From: Dendrolimus kikuchii
Taxonomy: Eukaryota > Arthropoda > Insecta > Lepidoptera > Lasiocampidae
Direction: 5' to 3'
Length of the DNA: 64,000 nucleotides
Assembly (NCBI GenBank): GCA_019925095.2
Contig: CM034391.1
Span: forward strand, 1,949,051-2,013,050
This document shows, piece by piece, positions 9,762-20,767 of the stretch. A program made the position numbers and the translations under genes. The stretch's first letter is position 1. Each line of letters begins with the position of its first letter. The notes below the pieces were generated by a model. The model was not told the DNA's origin and searched no databases. It worked only from the letters and a program-made list of their open reading frames with translations.

Positions 9762-9865
9762 TTCGTGGTATAAAATGATAGTATTAGTAATGAAGCGTAC
9801 GAATTACATCAACAACGTCCGGCATACAGTGTTCTTCCTTACATGCTTTTATTATTGTTTTAAAC

Positions 9866-9960
9866 GATCCGTGCTGGCACGGGGAAAGAATATTACGCCT
9901 GTAGCCGAGTGGTGTTACTGGTCGAGTAAGAGGATATCAGACAACTGACAACCAGTGCCG
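9866..9960 (+). repeat. X-related ancient fragment
   Basis: 'GATCCGTGCTGGCACGGGGA' and 'GTCGAGTAAGAGGATATCAG' parallel the first 90 bp of X. The following 39 bp (9961-9999) recur inverted at about 52424-52463. Confidence 0.45.
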
Positions 9961-10139
9961 TAATAGGCCTACTTTATTTCATTCAGGGTGATAAAATAAC
10001 GCACAAGGACCTTGGTGTTGGTGGACCAATTACCTAATATTCTGGAAGAGAAATCTTTTTTTTATTACGACTTAGAACACACGCTCGTGCGCTGCCAAAA
10101 AAATGAACGCAATGTTTTGTCTAATTTAACAGACGTTTT

Positions 10140-10960
10140 TAAAGATACTGGCATGTAGGACCGCGTCCGATTATAAGCCTCGGCGAAAGGCTCTCGTGCG
10201 ACGACCGCGTAACGTCCTCACGAACAGGGTTGACGTTATCACAAAACGGCTGGTCCGGATCAGCCCGCCTGCGGTTAGGACGGCAGGCTGGCAGGCACGG
10301 ACAGACATACACAGATGGCGGCGTCTTAGGCGCCGCCAATAAAGATCTCTCCACGTCCCTGCGAGGGACGCTAGAAGACATAGCCCCCCCACAGGATAGA
10401 CTAGGCGTGTCGCTGGGAAGTTTCTTTCGCCGTTTCTTCTCTCCCAGCCATAACACGTTGCGAAACGGCAGTAAGATAGCGTAGGCCGCCGCGAACCACC
10501 GATCTCGGCCCGCCGGGATCCTTCCCCTCGGGCTTCATATTACCCGTCGCCCGTTCTCAATTAGTGCTTTGTGTCGCCCTATGGCGGGCATCATTAAATT
10601 CATCCCCCTCTCATGGCAACAGTCCAGCCGAGGTAAAACTCCTTAGGGAGCTCCCTCAAGCAAGTTGCCCCCCCGGGCTCGAGCGCCTTCGCTTCGCGAA
10701 GGCACTCGCCCCAAAAACCCCGGTAAAGTTGTAAGGTCTTCGGACCAACAACATAAAGTCAAGTCCAATAAAAAAATTAAAAAATATGGCATGTAGATAC
10801 CTATGTGTTGGACTCGAGCACTAGGGACGCAGCGGGAACTTATCAGGAGCACACCGAAAAAATAATAGTCCTGCCTGGGCTGGCCATTCTTGCGCCCCCC
10901 AGAATCTACGCCCTATGCTTGGGCACCGGTGGGTTATCATCATTCTAGTATATGGTTCTC
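10140..10960. repeat. GC-rich block, probably LINE untranslated/ORF1 sequence
   Basis: Clearly GC-richer than its surroundings, with C-runs, direct and inverted GC motifs and a perfect 8-bp stem with a 3-nt loop (GCCTTCGC-TTC-GCGAAGGC, about 10685-10704). A frame of 84 codons on the + strand (from 10230) has no recognised domain. Similar composition and phrases (AGCGCCTTCGCT) occur near 47.75 kb. Likely degraded LINE, but not proven. Confidence 0.4.
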
Positions 10961-11274
10961 ATTTTAGTCCCAGGTCTGCACATGTGAGCATGATGCTTTG
11001 CTGCCACCATTTAAATCAAATTACATTATTTTCATAGTATAGGTGAAAGTTCAGCTCTACACGAACGATCATGTCAGTGAGAGTGGTATATCTGAAAGGA
11101 GTCTATTGTATGAGTTCACAATAGATTATGCAATGCGGTAAACTTATATGACATTACCTGCTAACAAATTGTTATGTTGCAAAAACTAAATAATTGTGAG
11201 AATTATGCACTTTTTTTCTTGGGTTCTTGTAAAATTGAACAATTGATAAGAGTTTAATTCGTATTAAATTACTA

Positions 11275-12140
11275 GCTATACTGTTTTCAAGCGTTTATTT
11301 TACTTTTGATGTTTGCACGTCTATCAAGTTACATATCTCTTGATAGTAAAGTCCACATGCAACAAATGACATAATTGTCGTACTATATTGTTGTAGGTGA
11401 CGTAATAGTGATGTTCTGTGAGTCATGTAACGCACAGACTATTAACCCTTTAGCTTTAGCACATATGTGTCCGCGATGACAGTGCTGATCCGCGTTTGTG
11501 CACGTGATCGTTAATTGTGTTTTTGTCTCACTCTGTTTATATAGGAGTTGTATGATTTGTATGAAATGGGTATATTTTGTTGGTATATTACGAGATAGTG
11601 ATAGTGCTAGTCTTGCGGCTTTTTCGTATATCGATAATAGTCTTAAGGGACCATCGACACTACGTAAATAAATCGAAAGTAATCGATTTGAAAATAAAAA
11701 AATGTTTTACTTTAACGAAAAATAATACTGCAATTATTATAAGTGTCGTTTTAAATTACTTATTTAATACATACATACATACATAACTTCACGCCAGTTC
11801 CCTTGCGGGGTAGGCACGAACAACAGAGCGCCATTCAGGCTTATTCTTACACACCTCACTTGCTTCTTTGACATTCATAACTCTTGTCATGCACGCTCGT
11901 CTGTTCTTAAGGCTCCTAATTGATCGTGTACTTATTTAATATATGTAGAATATGTTGGTTGAAATGTTAACCACATTACACGATATATTTATTACACGAT
12001 ATAGTATTTTAAATTGATTATAACTTATTTGTAAATGGAGTCATTTAAAAAAAATATTCGAGCCGATAACACATTAGGACATTACTAATTGATCTGTCAT
12101 CAAGCAGTCAAAACTAAAATAAAGGCTTGGAAAGGGTATA
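11275..12140 (+). repeat. Family W dispersed repeat, copy 1
   Basis: Blocks 'GCGTTTATTTTA', 'TTTGCACGTCTATCAAGTTA', 'AATAGTGATGTTCTGTGA', 'GAAAGTAATCGATTTGAAAA' and 'TTAGGACATTACTAATTGA' occur in the same order at 53.11-53.83 kb. This copy has extra sequence at about 11460-11640 and a LINE-A insertion at 11770-11929. Confidence 0.6.
11770..11929 (-). mobile_element. LINE-A 3' end with tiny twin-priming inversion
   Basis: Antisense (CATA)n, the conserved 3' end, then at about 11917 the orientation flips: 'AATTGATCGTGTA' is in sense orientation. Flanked by a 12-bp TSD ACTTATTTAATA (11758-11769, 11930-11941). A minus-strand insertion with an inverted 5' piece is the twin-priming signature. Lies in family W. 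Confidence 0.85.
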
Positions 12141-12247
12141 GCTGCTAGGCAAAATCGGTCTAGCTGTATCAGACATTCGCCGGAACATCCAGACAGACAG
12201 ACAAAAATTCTAAAAATTATATTTTCGAAATCTCCTGGTCCAAATTA

Positions 12248-12262
12248 ACCCCCCCCCCCCCA
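12248..12262 (+). repeat. Poly-C tract
   Basis: About 13 consecutive C; low-complexity, possible assembly weak point. Confidence 0.9.
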
Positions 12263-12525
12263 GTTTTCTTCACATTTTTCTTTTTGACATTACAAACAGA
12301 CACTTCAATTTTATTTATGTGAATATATTACGACGTAGTAGAACCATGCTGGAATAGTTTTACTTGAATACAGATCTTAGATCCGGCTGGACCGGTATGA
12401 TACCACGCTCTCACAGAATATCGGTGTAAAATGGTTAGTCTAGAACTCATCGTGTTTCATATCGAATTCCAGTTATCCATTTTTCACTACCTCCTATCTC
12501 CTCCCCCTACAATCTTGTCTCCCCT

Positions 12526-12852
12526 ATTTTTTTTTATTTATTTTTTTTTTATTGCAGGAGATCAGCAGACAGGCAGACGACTCACTTGATGGAAAGCGGT
12601 TACCACCGCCTATGGACATTTGCAATAAACTTGCTACAAATGCGCTGCTGCTCTCTTAAGGGAGACTGGAACCTGGTCACTAATTCCGGAACACAACTCA
12701 AGGTTGTTATGGCGACATACTTTAGACCAGGGGTGGTAGCCGTCCAGTCGGGCAAATGCCCTACCACCTGGCTGTAGGTTGTTAAGTCGCCTCTTACGAC
12801 AAGCCGCCCGGCCGCAGGAAATTGTATTCTTTCTCCGTTCCTGCACGGATAA
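12526..12852 (-). repeat. Family X retroelement, near full length
   Basis: T-run, 'TTGCAGGAGATCAGCAGAC' to 'CTCCGTTCCTGCACGGATAA'. Small deletion at 'TTTGCAATAAACTTGC'. Confidence 0.85.
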
Positions 12853-13061
12853 AATTTATTTATTCATACAAAACATACCTAATTTTTATATAAGTACCTA
12901 CATCTAAAAGCCCGAAGGGGTTTGACGAAGATGCTAAGTCTGCACTTTAAGTACAGTTAATAAATATGAGGTAGTTTGAATTATTACATCTACCGTATCT
13001 CCATTTCTAGTAACAAGTGAGACAGAAAACATTAACACGTGACATTGTACTCTATTTTTGC

Positions 13062-13063
<2 letters not shown>

Positions 13064-13112
<49 letters not shown>
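13064..13112. repeat. (TA)n microsatellite, interrupted
   Basis: TA units broken by TTTATATTTA. Followed by two partial repeats of 'ACAGGATRTAGTGTGTTAT' (13117 and 13142). Confidence 0.9.
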
Positions 13113-13118
<6 letters not shown>

Positions 13119-13410
13119 GATATAGTGTGTTATACATATATACAGGATGTAGTGTGTTATTTTTAGTGAATAAATTAAGTTAAGATAAATAATAGAGTTA
13201 TACATATATATACATACACACACCTATATACATCTGTTCCACCCTATCCCATCCTTAAGGCTAGCAACGGGTTGGCATCATCCCTGGTGTTGCCACAGTT
13301 CGCAGACGTAAGCTCTTTCTACCAAGGTCAGTCAGTCAGGCGAGTCAGTCTTGTGCACGGCCTATATAGTATATTGAGTGGTAATAGTACATTATGGTAC
13401 TAGTGTGTAA

Positions 13411-13494
13411 CATTGGTGATTACCGCCGAGGCGCCATTGAGACTCGAGCCGTAGGCGAGGGTCTTAAGAGAGCCGAGGACGGCAATCATCAATA
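13411..13494. repeat. GC-rich imperfect hairpin
   Basis: 'TTGGTGATTACCGCCGAGG' and 'GCCGAGGACGGCAATCATCAA' are imperfect inverted repeats about 45 bp apart. Adjacent to the TIR pair at 13515. Confidence 0.5.
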
Positions 13495-13514
13495 CACACG
13501 TGTATCATACGACG

Positions 13515-13886
13515 TTTTTCAACACACTTGTGAATAAAATAACAACAAAAACTCATTTTATTTAGTAGATAAAAAAAAGTTATATATGAGTGAAAGTTTT
13601 ATTTATTAAACACGTACGAGTTAAAATTATCTATTTAAATAAGAAGTTGCATGAAATGAGCAAGCAATAGGAACATTCATTTATTTGTTCTATAGAACAC
13701 GATCTTTTTTTTTTTTAATAAAAACTTTTTTAAGAACAAAGCAACTCAACCAATAAAATTTAAAAAAAAAATCTATAACTCACTAGTGAGTTATAATGTT
13801 TTTTACTGACAGTTTGATAATGGGTGTCATTCTGTGCCTAATTGCGGTGACCATAGAGCCACTTTATGAGCAAGTGTGTTGAAAAA
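13515..13886. mobile_element. Putative MITE bounded by a 16-bp perfect inverted repeat
   Basis: TTTTTCAACACACTTG at 13515-13530 and its exact complement at 13871-13886 enclose 340 bp of AT-rich sequence that contains a 20-bp perfect palindrome ATAACTCACTAGTGAGTTAT at about 13775-13794. No coding frame. The element may extend further left, as the GC-rich hairpin at 13411-13494 is directly adjacent. Superfamily unknown. Confidence 0.55.
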
Positions 13887-13889
13887 TAT

Positions 13890-14639
13890 ATTATACACTT
13901 CATATCTTTAAAGGAAAATAACACATTAAATATTTTATAGGTTATGAAGTAAAATGTCATTTGTTGCCTCATGTCAGTGACGTGTCACACAGAATGTGGT
14001 AATACTCGACAAACATTCTATCGAATTGTATTCGAGTAAATGATTCGATACAAGTTGTTACACGAGTATTTATTTTAATTTTGAAGTAACAAAGTATTTA
14101 TTGTCGGTTTTATTAAAATTTATTTATTTCTTTTACTAATTAAATGTTACGTAAGTAGAATTAGTTTTATTGATTATTATTTAATTAACAAAATTGGGTC
14201 GTTTTGGTCTTATAGGTCTGCTATTAAAATATGGTCAGAATGGTCGTCTAGAGACGTCATAATTGTTACATCTGTATGAAAAACACAACAGTTGTGACAC
14301 CAGTGATCAAGCATCTGACGATATTGAATGAGTAATAGCAGAATTGGAGATCAATTCAAACTTAAGTTACTAACATTTTAACCCGAGTCTTAAATATAAA
14401 AAGAAAAAATATTTTGGTAAGGCTTACAGACAAACACTTATATAAATTAAGTACATATAAAAAAAAACATCGCTAATTACAAGCCTTAACATAATATGGA
14501 CTTACTCACTTAAGTAGCTTAGGATACGTATTTAATTAATTTATATAAGGAAAATATCCATAGAATGAAGTGAGGATAATCTGCAGTATGGGTAGATATT
14601 ACTTTACGTCGAAAAAAGCTTTATTCATTACTTTTTAAA
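13890..14639. other. No feature recognised
   Basis: Strongly AT-rich. No plausible coding frame or window-internal repeat. Confidence 0.5.
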
Positions 14640-14945
14640 ATATTTAACAAAATAAAATTACATATAATCGAATACAATGCAAGAAAACTTAACTTATTTG
14701 TATTGTATTCTACTCATACTCCCTCAAGACTATAAGTAGAATACTGAGCCTAGATCACCGTCTTCTATGGGTAAGGTGCCCAGAAGGCTGGCTACGTATC
14801 CTCGCTGGATCGCCATACTGATCCGTTGGCCGAGGTAAGCACCAGCCCTCTGATCACCCGAAGAGCCAATGAGTCGTTTCGATGAATTTTGGTAGAGGCT
14901 CATGGCCTCAAGACCCCACCCCCCTATTACTTTTTTAATATCAAG
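14640..14945 (+). repeat. Family R dispersed repeat
   Basis: 'CAATGCAAGAAAACTTAACT' ... 'GATCACCGTCTTCTATGGGT' ... 'TAAGCACCAGCCCTCTGATC' ... 'AATGAGTCGTTTCGAT'. The same order occurs at 32018-32285; partial copies at 36154-36265 (-) and 29869-29915. Function and class unknown. Confidence 0.65.
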
Positions 14946-15175
14946 ATGTATACAATTCTTTGTCTAATTTTCAAATATGGAATGTCCTCAACGCTTTATA
15001 AAAGCTAAAGGCGTGGGTTAAGCTGCTCATTACTTTATCCAAAGACCTGTTTACCAACCTTGTAAGCGTGACGATTCACACGTTGGAATATGCAATACTT
15101 ATGTAAATGTTATGCGTGGTAATGCGATACCACTCTTGATATACTGTTTGATATAATAGAATTATACATTAATCA

Positions 15176-15433
15176 GGGCGTTCCATTAGTAGCTCACAAC
15201 GCCCAAAATGCTTCGCTAGCCGTTCCACAAGTCGATCGCGGTCGTTATGGTCGTGGCGGAAACGTGACTAATGACGTCATCATTTTCGATCACACAACGC
15301 TCACAACGACCCATGTCAAGAGGTGGGCGGAATAACCGTTCCACTTGGGTTTCGGATTGTAACGCCGGCAAGCAGGTGGAACGGGAAAAATCGCGGTCAA
15401 GAACGTGGTCGTTGTAAGTCTCTAATAGAACGT
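15176..15433. mobile_element. MITE candidate with degenerate TIRs
   Basis: Left 'GGGCGTTCCATTAG...CTCACAACG' and the complement of the right end 'GGCTACGTTCTATTAG...CTTACAACG' are similar at about 20 of 26 positions. Internal motifs (GGTCGTT, CGTTCCAC, GTGGAACGG) are also repeated inverted. It resembles a hAT-type MITE (CAGGG start), but no 8-bp TSD was seen. Confidence 0.4.
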
Positions 15434-15782
15434 AGCCTATTTGCTAGCTTAATCACGTGATGTTGCCCATACCAAATATAGACATTATTTTGTTTGCAAA
15501 ACAATATTCTGTATGATTCGGTTCAAAGATGAAAGGTCAAGAAATGTAAACAATCAAGGAAGTAATAAACGCTGTAGTTATCCGTTACAAAGACAGACTG
15601 ATTAATGGTGGATTCCTATATCTTACTTAAATTTCATTTGCTCTATTAGTTAAAATTTATCATAAGCTCCACACAAGTAATGTCATAATTAAACAGAGCG
15701 TAGAGCAAGTGAATGAATCGTAATATTAAGAACCATTAGACGTGTTTATTTGTGTCTTTCGATTTGTATGGAAATGAGACCA

Positions 15783-16340
15783 CACGCCCGCGACGTCGTC
15801 CGCGTGGAATTTGTTTTCAAAACCGCCCCGATTTTGAAACATTCTTCATTGGTGCTCCGCTCCTATTGGTCTTAGCGTGATGATATATAGCCTATAGCCT
15901 TCTTCGATAAATGGGCTATCTAACACTGAAAGAAATTTTCAAATCAGACCAGTAGTTCCTGAGATTTTTTTTTGGTCTTTTATTGCAGGAGATCAGCAGA
16001 CAGGCAGACGGCCCACTTGATGGAAAGTGGTTACCATCGCCTATGGACATTTGCAACACCAAAGTTGCTACAAATGCGCTGTTGCTCTCCTAAGGGAGAC
16101 TGGAACCTGGTCACTAATGCCGGAACACAACTCGAGGTTGTTATGGCGACATACTTTAGACCAGGGGTGGTAGCCGTTCAGTCGGGCAAATGCTTTACCG
16201 CCTGGCTGTGGGTTGTTAAATCGCCTCTTACGACAGGCCGCCCGGCCGCAGGAAATTGTATTCTTTCTCCGTTCGTGCACGGATAATTAGCGCGTTCAAA
16301 CAAATAAAGTCTTCAGCTTTATATATTAGTGTAGTATAAG
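15783..16340 (-). mobile_element. Non-autonomous Helitron interrupted by X
   Basis: Minus-strand Helitron: GC-rich 3' hairpin 'CCGCGACGTCGTCCGCGTGG' at the left and its 5' part (TTATATATTAGTG complement) at the right. The left half is cut from the right by the X insertion. A shorter uninterrupted relative at 44802-44964 shows the empty site 'CCTGAGTTTAGCGCG'. Confidence 0.65.
15966..16287 (-). repeat. Family X retroelement, near full length
   Basis: T-run, 'TTTTATTGCAGGAGATCAG' to 'GTTCGTGCACGGATAA'. Comparison with the empty-site relative at 44.9 kb shows at most a 3-bp (ATT) duplication here. Confidence 0.85.
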
Positions 16341-16599
16341 ATAAAAAATACAACAAACTTAATTATTAAAAAAGATTTCATAAGTGACTTTGTCATTTTT
16401 GTTTTTTTCTTTCATTTTTATTTTATTGCAAAAAGTTCCAAATGTTGTTATTTGTATTTCTATTAGTTATTTATATACTGTACGCGCCATTCATTCCATT
16501 CGTTCACTCCTTCCTGTTCCGTGCTCAAAATCTCCCCCCGCTACCCGCTTCCCGTCCAAAAGGAGACGTTACAAAACTCGCCCACTACGCACGTACACG

Positions 16600-16636
16600 G
16601 CATACTCTAGACCAGGGATGGTATCCATCCAGACGG
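16600..16636 (-). repeat. 37-bp Family X fragment
   Basis: 'CATACTCTAGACCAGGGATG' plus 'GTATCCATCCAGACGG' equals part of the antisense X body, just before a sense X copy. Confidence 0.7.
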
Positions 16637-16648
16637 ATGGATGGACGG

Positions 16649-16962
16649 ATTTTATCCGTGCAGGAACGGAGAAAGAATACAATTTCCTGCGGCCAGGCGG
16701 CCTGTCGTAAGAGGCGACAAAACAACCCAGAGCCAGGTGGTATGGCAATTGCCCGACTGGATGGCTACCACCCCTGGTCTAAAGTATGTCGCCATAACAG
16801 CCTTGAGTTGTGTTTCAGCATTAGTGACCAGGTTCCAGTCTCCCTTAAGAGAGCAGCAGCGCATTTGTAGCACCTTTGGTGTTGCAAATGTTAATAGGCG
16901 ATGGTAACCGCTTTCCATCGAGTGGGCCGTTTGCCTGGCTGGTGAACTCCTGCAATAAAAAG
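16649..16962 (+). repeat. Family X retroelement, near full length
   Basis: 'TTATCCGTGCAGGAACGGAG' to 'CTCCTGCAATAAAAAGAAAA'. Confidence 0.85.
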
Positions 16963-17194
16963 AAAAAGGTTGAATTCTAAATAAGTGCTCAAAAGTAAAA
17001 CTTTATAACAATCATATTAGAAAAGTCTTAAACATAAAGACAAATTAGAAAAGATTTAAAGCGTCTTAGAATTCTAACATATAGGCTTCAGGCCGAACGT
17101 AATAAATTTCACTATGAAGACAGGTTAGCTCACTTTCAAAGTAAATCATTATCATTTCGCCGCAAATATTTTGACTTAATCTATTTATATAAAA

Positions 17195-17537
17195 CTAGCG
17201 GCCCCGGTAGACGTTGTCCTGCTCTGAAAAAATAAAAATCTTAGACCCGATCCCAGCGCCACCTACCGGTTCCAATTGTAGATTTAAACGATCCGGGGAC
17301 CCACTCAAACACAAAAACAAAATCACCAAAATCGCTCCAGGTGATTAGGAGGATTCTAGAATCCGATTTCAGCGCCACCTACCGATTCCAACGGGATAAA
17401 AAGTATTCTATATCCGTCTCCTGGTTCTAAGCTACTTCCCCACCAATTTTCAGCCAAATCGGTACTGCCGTTCTGAAGTTATAAATAGTGTAACTAACAC
17501 TGCAAGTATGTTTTTACAATTAAAGATTTATATAGAA
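17195..17537 (-). mobile_element. Non-autonomous Helitron
   Basis: Left edge CTAGCGGCCCCGGTAGACG is the complement of the Helitron 3' end. The body has the paired 'GCGCCACCTACCG' motifs and 'GTGATTAGGAGGATTCTAGA' shared with the copies at 32.4, 33.8 and 53.9 kb. 5' end approximate. Confidence 0.75.
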
Positions 17538-17861
17538 AATGCAACCGTAGAAGGTTATTAAATAAATAACAAGCCATTTTCATTCCCACCATAAAAATTA
17601 TTGTAATTTCACCGTCGTAACCTTCTCATGCGTTTTTCAAATATGACCCGGTTTAGAAATCTTATGTCATGGATTGTGTAATAAAGAGTATACCTAGCAG
17701 CATTATGAATTGTAATATGAGGCAGATATAACGCGTTAACTGTTTAAGTACTATATAATTGAAGTTAATATCGTTTTATGATGTAAACATGTATGTATGA
17801 GTGAAGAATTTTATACACTGGACCGTGAATGAGCGGTTCCTACATCTTCTAATCATTTACT

Positions 17862-18112
17862 TTTTTTTTTAAGGCGGGGGAAATGCTATTTACGCACAAT
17901 ACCGGGTCCTTTGCAAGGGATTAGACCATAGTTGATCATAAAAGCTTTCCCCTTTGATAAGGGGCAATCCGAACAATAATCAAGCCAGCTTGTGTGGAGA
18001 CTCAGAGAAGTTGCACGGGCAACAACCACTACCCACTAAAACCTCCTCCCATGTACCCCGCGCTTTTTATGTAGGAAAGGCTGAGGCTTAGAACGTAGTT
18101 ACGCCCAGTCCT
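17862..18112 (-). repeat. Family Q, A-tailed LINE-type 3' end
   Basis: Complement of 35.9-36.15 kb: 'CTAAATCTCAGCCTTTCC' region, 'TTAGTGGGTAGTGGTTGTTG', ending in poly(A) (T-run at 17862-17872). A related copy lies at 43836-44121. A poly(A) end with fixed 3' sequence suggests a Jockey/R1-type LINE UTR. Confidence 0.55.
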
Positions 18113-18230
18113 TCTAATCATTTACTTGAGTTATTTAAAATTATTAAAGTATACATAAGCAGTTTAATAAAATCCAAAACTTAACTAACTCTAAACAGGC
18201 CCTAACTCAGCAAATGCTGGTTGATCACAA

Positions 18231-18272
18231 CCAACGCTGGTCTGATCACAACCAACGCTGGTCTTCCGTTAC
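18231..18272. repeat. 21-bp tandem duplication
   Basis: 'TGATCACAACCAACGCTGGTC' occurs twice in direct succession, after a related 'AACTCAGCAAATGCTGGT'. Confidence 0.85.
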
Positions 18273-18689
18273 TGGCATGCAGTAACGTCTCCCTCACAGA
18301 TGAAAAACAATAAAATAACTACGGAACATTTAATATTATTTATAATTAGAACACCATGAAACAAAGAATAGACATATTTTGAATAATTTAATATAAGTGC
18401 ATAATATGTTATGTAATAATTATTGAAATTTGAAAATAATGATTTTGAAAAATAATAATAGGTATTACGAACAAAAAGAAATTAAATTAAATAGAACTAT
18501 AACTATAAAAAAGACTCAACTAGGCTTACTAAAAGGCGCTTGTATCAAGTGCGAGATCTGCTTGCTGCCTCTGGTGTTCGTACAGGAACGCTTTCAGTTT
18601 ACTTTTAAAAATATATGCACTTCGAGCGGTTCTTATTGGTGGCGGGATTTTCAGGTTAAAAAATACCACACATTATATTACATAACATT

Positions 18690-19010
18690 TTCTATGGATC
18701 AGTGAAAAAAACACATTGAAATTCGATTTTTTTTCATTTGACCATTTTAAATCATTCCCAGAAAAATTCCAGCGACATTCCCAGGATTAAAAATAGCGCA
18801 GACTTTGTATCTAAGAATTAGCTGTTGATCAGCGAAAACCGTATCGATATCGACCCAGTAGTTTTTACGTGAATCCCCAACAAACAGACAAGAATTTAAA
18901 AAAAAATACACCATGTTCTACATCGTTTATATAATGTATTACTGTTGTATTTTTTAATAGCTTCAATGTACAGACACGGCATTTTTATAATTTTATATAT
19001 TGTAGATTTT
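18690..19010 (-). repeat. Family U dispersed repeat, second copy
   Basis: Inverted counterpart of parts of 5090-5400: 'CCATTTTAAATCATTCCCAG', 'GATTAAAAATAGCGCAGA', 'GCTTCAATGTACAGAC'. No coding frame. Confidence 0.5.
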
Positions 19011-19029
19011 ATAACATTATATATATTTT

Positions 19030-19630
19030 TTTTATTATTATTAACATATCTACGGACTCGAGTTCCTTACCTTTTTTTACAACTTAATTTCTATGAAAAA
19101 TTTTAGAGTCCATACACGCTTATTGTTTATTTTTGTTAGTGTGTGACATTAATTTAGTGATTTATATGTTATGGTGTACCTTAAGATTAACTTATTATAT
19201 TAATTTATCCTATTTTTAATACTAAACTTATACTAATGTAGAGTGTATCTGTTACATGCTGGTGTTGTGAGGAAGTGCATGTGCAGTGTTGGCCTTATAT
19301 CTATACTTATATATAGTCCTATCTAGTGCCATGTGTGTTGGTTTTTTCTTTTCTGTGCCTGGCTTATTAATTTTTAGGCTCTTTGTGTGTCTTGGTTTGT
19401 TTGTGAAGTGTGCGTGTAATGCAATGCGATGGTAGTGCGCGTTGGTTTGAGTATGTGTATAAGTTTTATTGTTAGTTATGTGTTTGTGACTTTGTGTGGT
19501 GTCATAATTTATTGTTTAATTGTTGTGACATGAAAAATTTTCAGTTGGTGTTGATGATGATGGATGGTTTAGGAGGGGGATTATTGGCCCTCCATTAGGT
19601 GTTAGACCACCGTCTTGTCTCTCATGCGTA
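19030..19630 (-). repeat. Family V, longest copy
   Basis: On the minus strand it ends 'GGAACTCGAGTCCGTAGATA' and (AAT)n, i.e. a retroelement 3' end with a CGGACTCGAGTTCCG-type hairpin. Sense copies at 36360-36955 and 57935-58250, another antisense at 42035-42405. The 5' limit varies between copies, as expected for 5' truncation. No reverse transcriptase frame within it. Confidence 0.65.
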
Positions 19631-19699
19631 CCGTAACATGATATTAAGTGATGTTAATTTGTAGAATTTGGTAACCCTGCGCGTCAAGTAACAGCGTGA

Positions 19700-19780
19700 A
19701 CGGCGCATATCATGGTTTTTACGTAAAAGCGAAACAGACAGACTGTAAAAGAGGATTATAATATTAAACACACAGAATTA
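19700..19780 (-). repeat. Helitron-like 5' fragment
   Basis: 'TTTTTACGTAAAAGCGAAAC', 'AGACAGACTGTAAAAGAGGA' and 'TTATAATATTAAA' match the complement of a lepidopteran Helitron 5' end. No 3' end was found. Confidence 0.4.
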
Positions 19781-20062
19781 ACTTATTGGGATCGAGATAA
19801 TTCTATATTTTTAAAAGGTTTTTCGATATAATAAACAAAATAAAAATTTCGTAACACACGACTGTGGTTAATCCATTTGGCCGCGCAAGGTTGCACTCGG
19901 TGGCCTACATAAAAGCGTTTTATTTGCTTTCCAAAATTTATTTGGGTAATTCCAAAGTTTAAATATTAATTCATCCATTAAATAATTTATTATATTTAAT
20001 TATTCTGTGGATATTAGAAGACGATATTAGCATAATATAAATATAAACTCTAATATATACAA

Positions 20063-20118
20063 AATAAAATTAAACAAAACATATATATATATATATATAT
20101 GTTTTGTTTAATTTTATT
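20063..20118. repeat. 56-bp perfect palindrome
   Basis: AATAAAATTAAACAAAAC, then (AT)10, then GTTTTGTTTAATTTTATT. The 18-bp arms are exact complements and the spacer is itself self-complementary. It lies 6 bp before SINE S2. Confidence 0.95.
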
Positions 20119-20124
20119 CTCCCT

Positions 20125-20275
20125 GACGGCCTCTGTGGTTGAGCGGGCTAAGCCTTTGCCGGCCTACCTCACTTCAACGCAGAGGCTCCGGGTTCGATTC
20201 CTGGTATAGTAAATTTCGGAAACGAATTTTCTCCGTTATTTACTATGGTCTGGGTGTCTGGGATCGGCCCCAAAG

Positions 20276-20276
<1 letters not shown>
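20125..20276 (+). mobile_element. SINE S2 (tRNA-derived)
   Basis: 'GACGGCCTCTGTGGTTGAGC' (A-box region) and 'GGGTTCGATTCCTGG' (B box), then 'TTTACTATGGTCTGGGTGTC' and 'GGGATCGGCCCCA', ending in (TA)n. The tRNA-like promoter looks intact. Confidence 0.8.

Positions 20277-20351
<75 letters not shown>
20277..20351. repeat. (TA)n microsatellite
   Basis: About 37 TA units following SINE S2. Confidence 0.95.
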
Positions 20352-20353
<2 letters not shown>

Positions 20354-20767
20354 CGTGAAGCAAAAACACAGCAAAAACCTTGTACCCCTTTTTACTAAAT
20401 TTGCGCGGACGGAGGAGTATGAAATTTCGCACACTTATAGTTTATATAGAGAAGAAGCGACGAATGCAATTTTTTTTTATAAATTATGCATAAAAAATAC
20501 ATTAAATCAATGACATTACACTCACTACCATGTATTTGACACACACATGCATATATACTCTTTTGTTTATTGTTAAAGTCAAATTAACAGTGTAGCCTTG
20601 GCGAAATCTGTGATTATAGAAGTATAGTCTTGCAACAGAACCTTAATAGTGTTCAAACTCATAATTTAAATTAATTATTATGGTCGAATTTCAACCACGG
20701 GCGACCACTAGTTTGAATTAAAATGTTTTACAAATTAAGGTAAGAAAATTTTAATTTAACTAGAATA

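Noticed and set aside
11770..11941. Long TSD similar to the 46.8-kb case
   Set aside because: Only a 12-bp TSD flanks this LINE-A; the surrounding similarity to 53 kb is family W.
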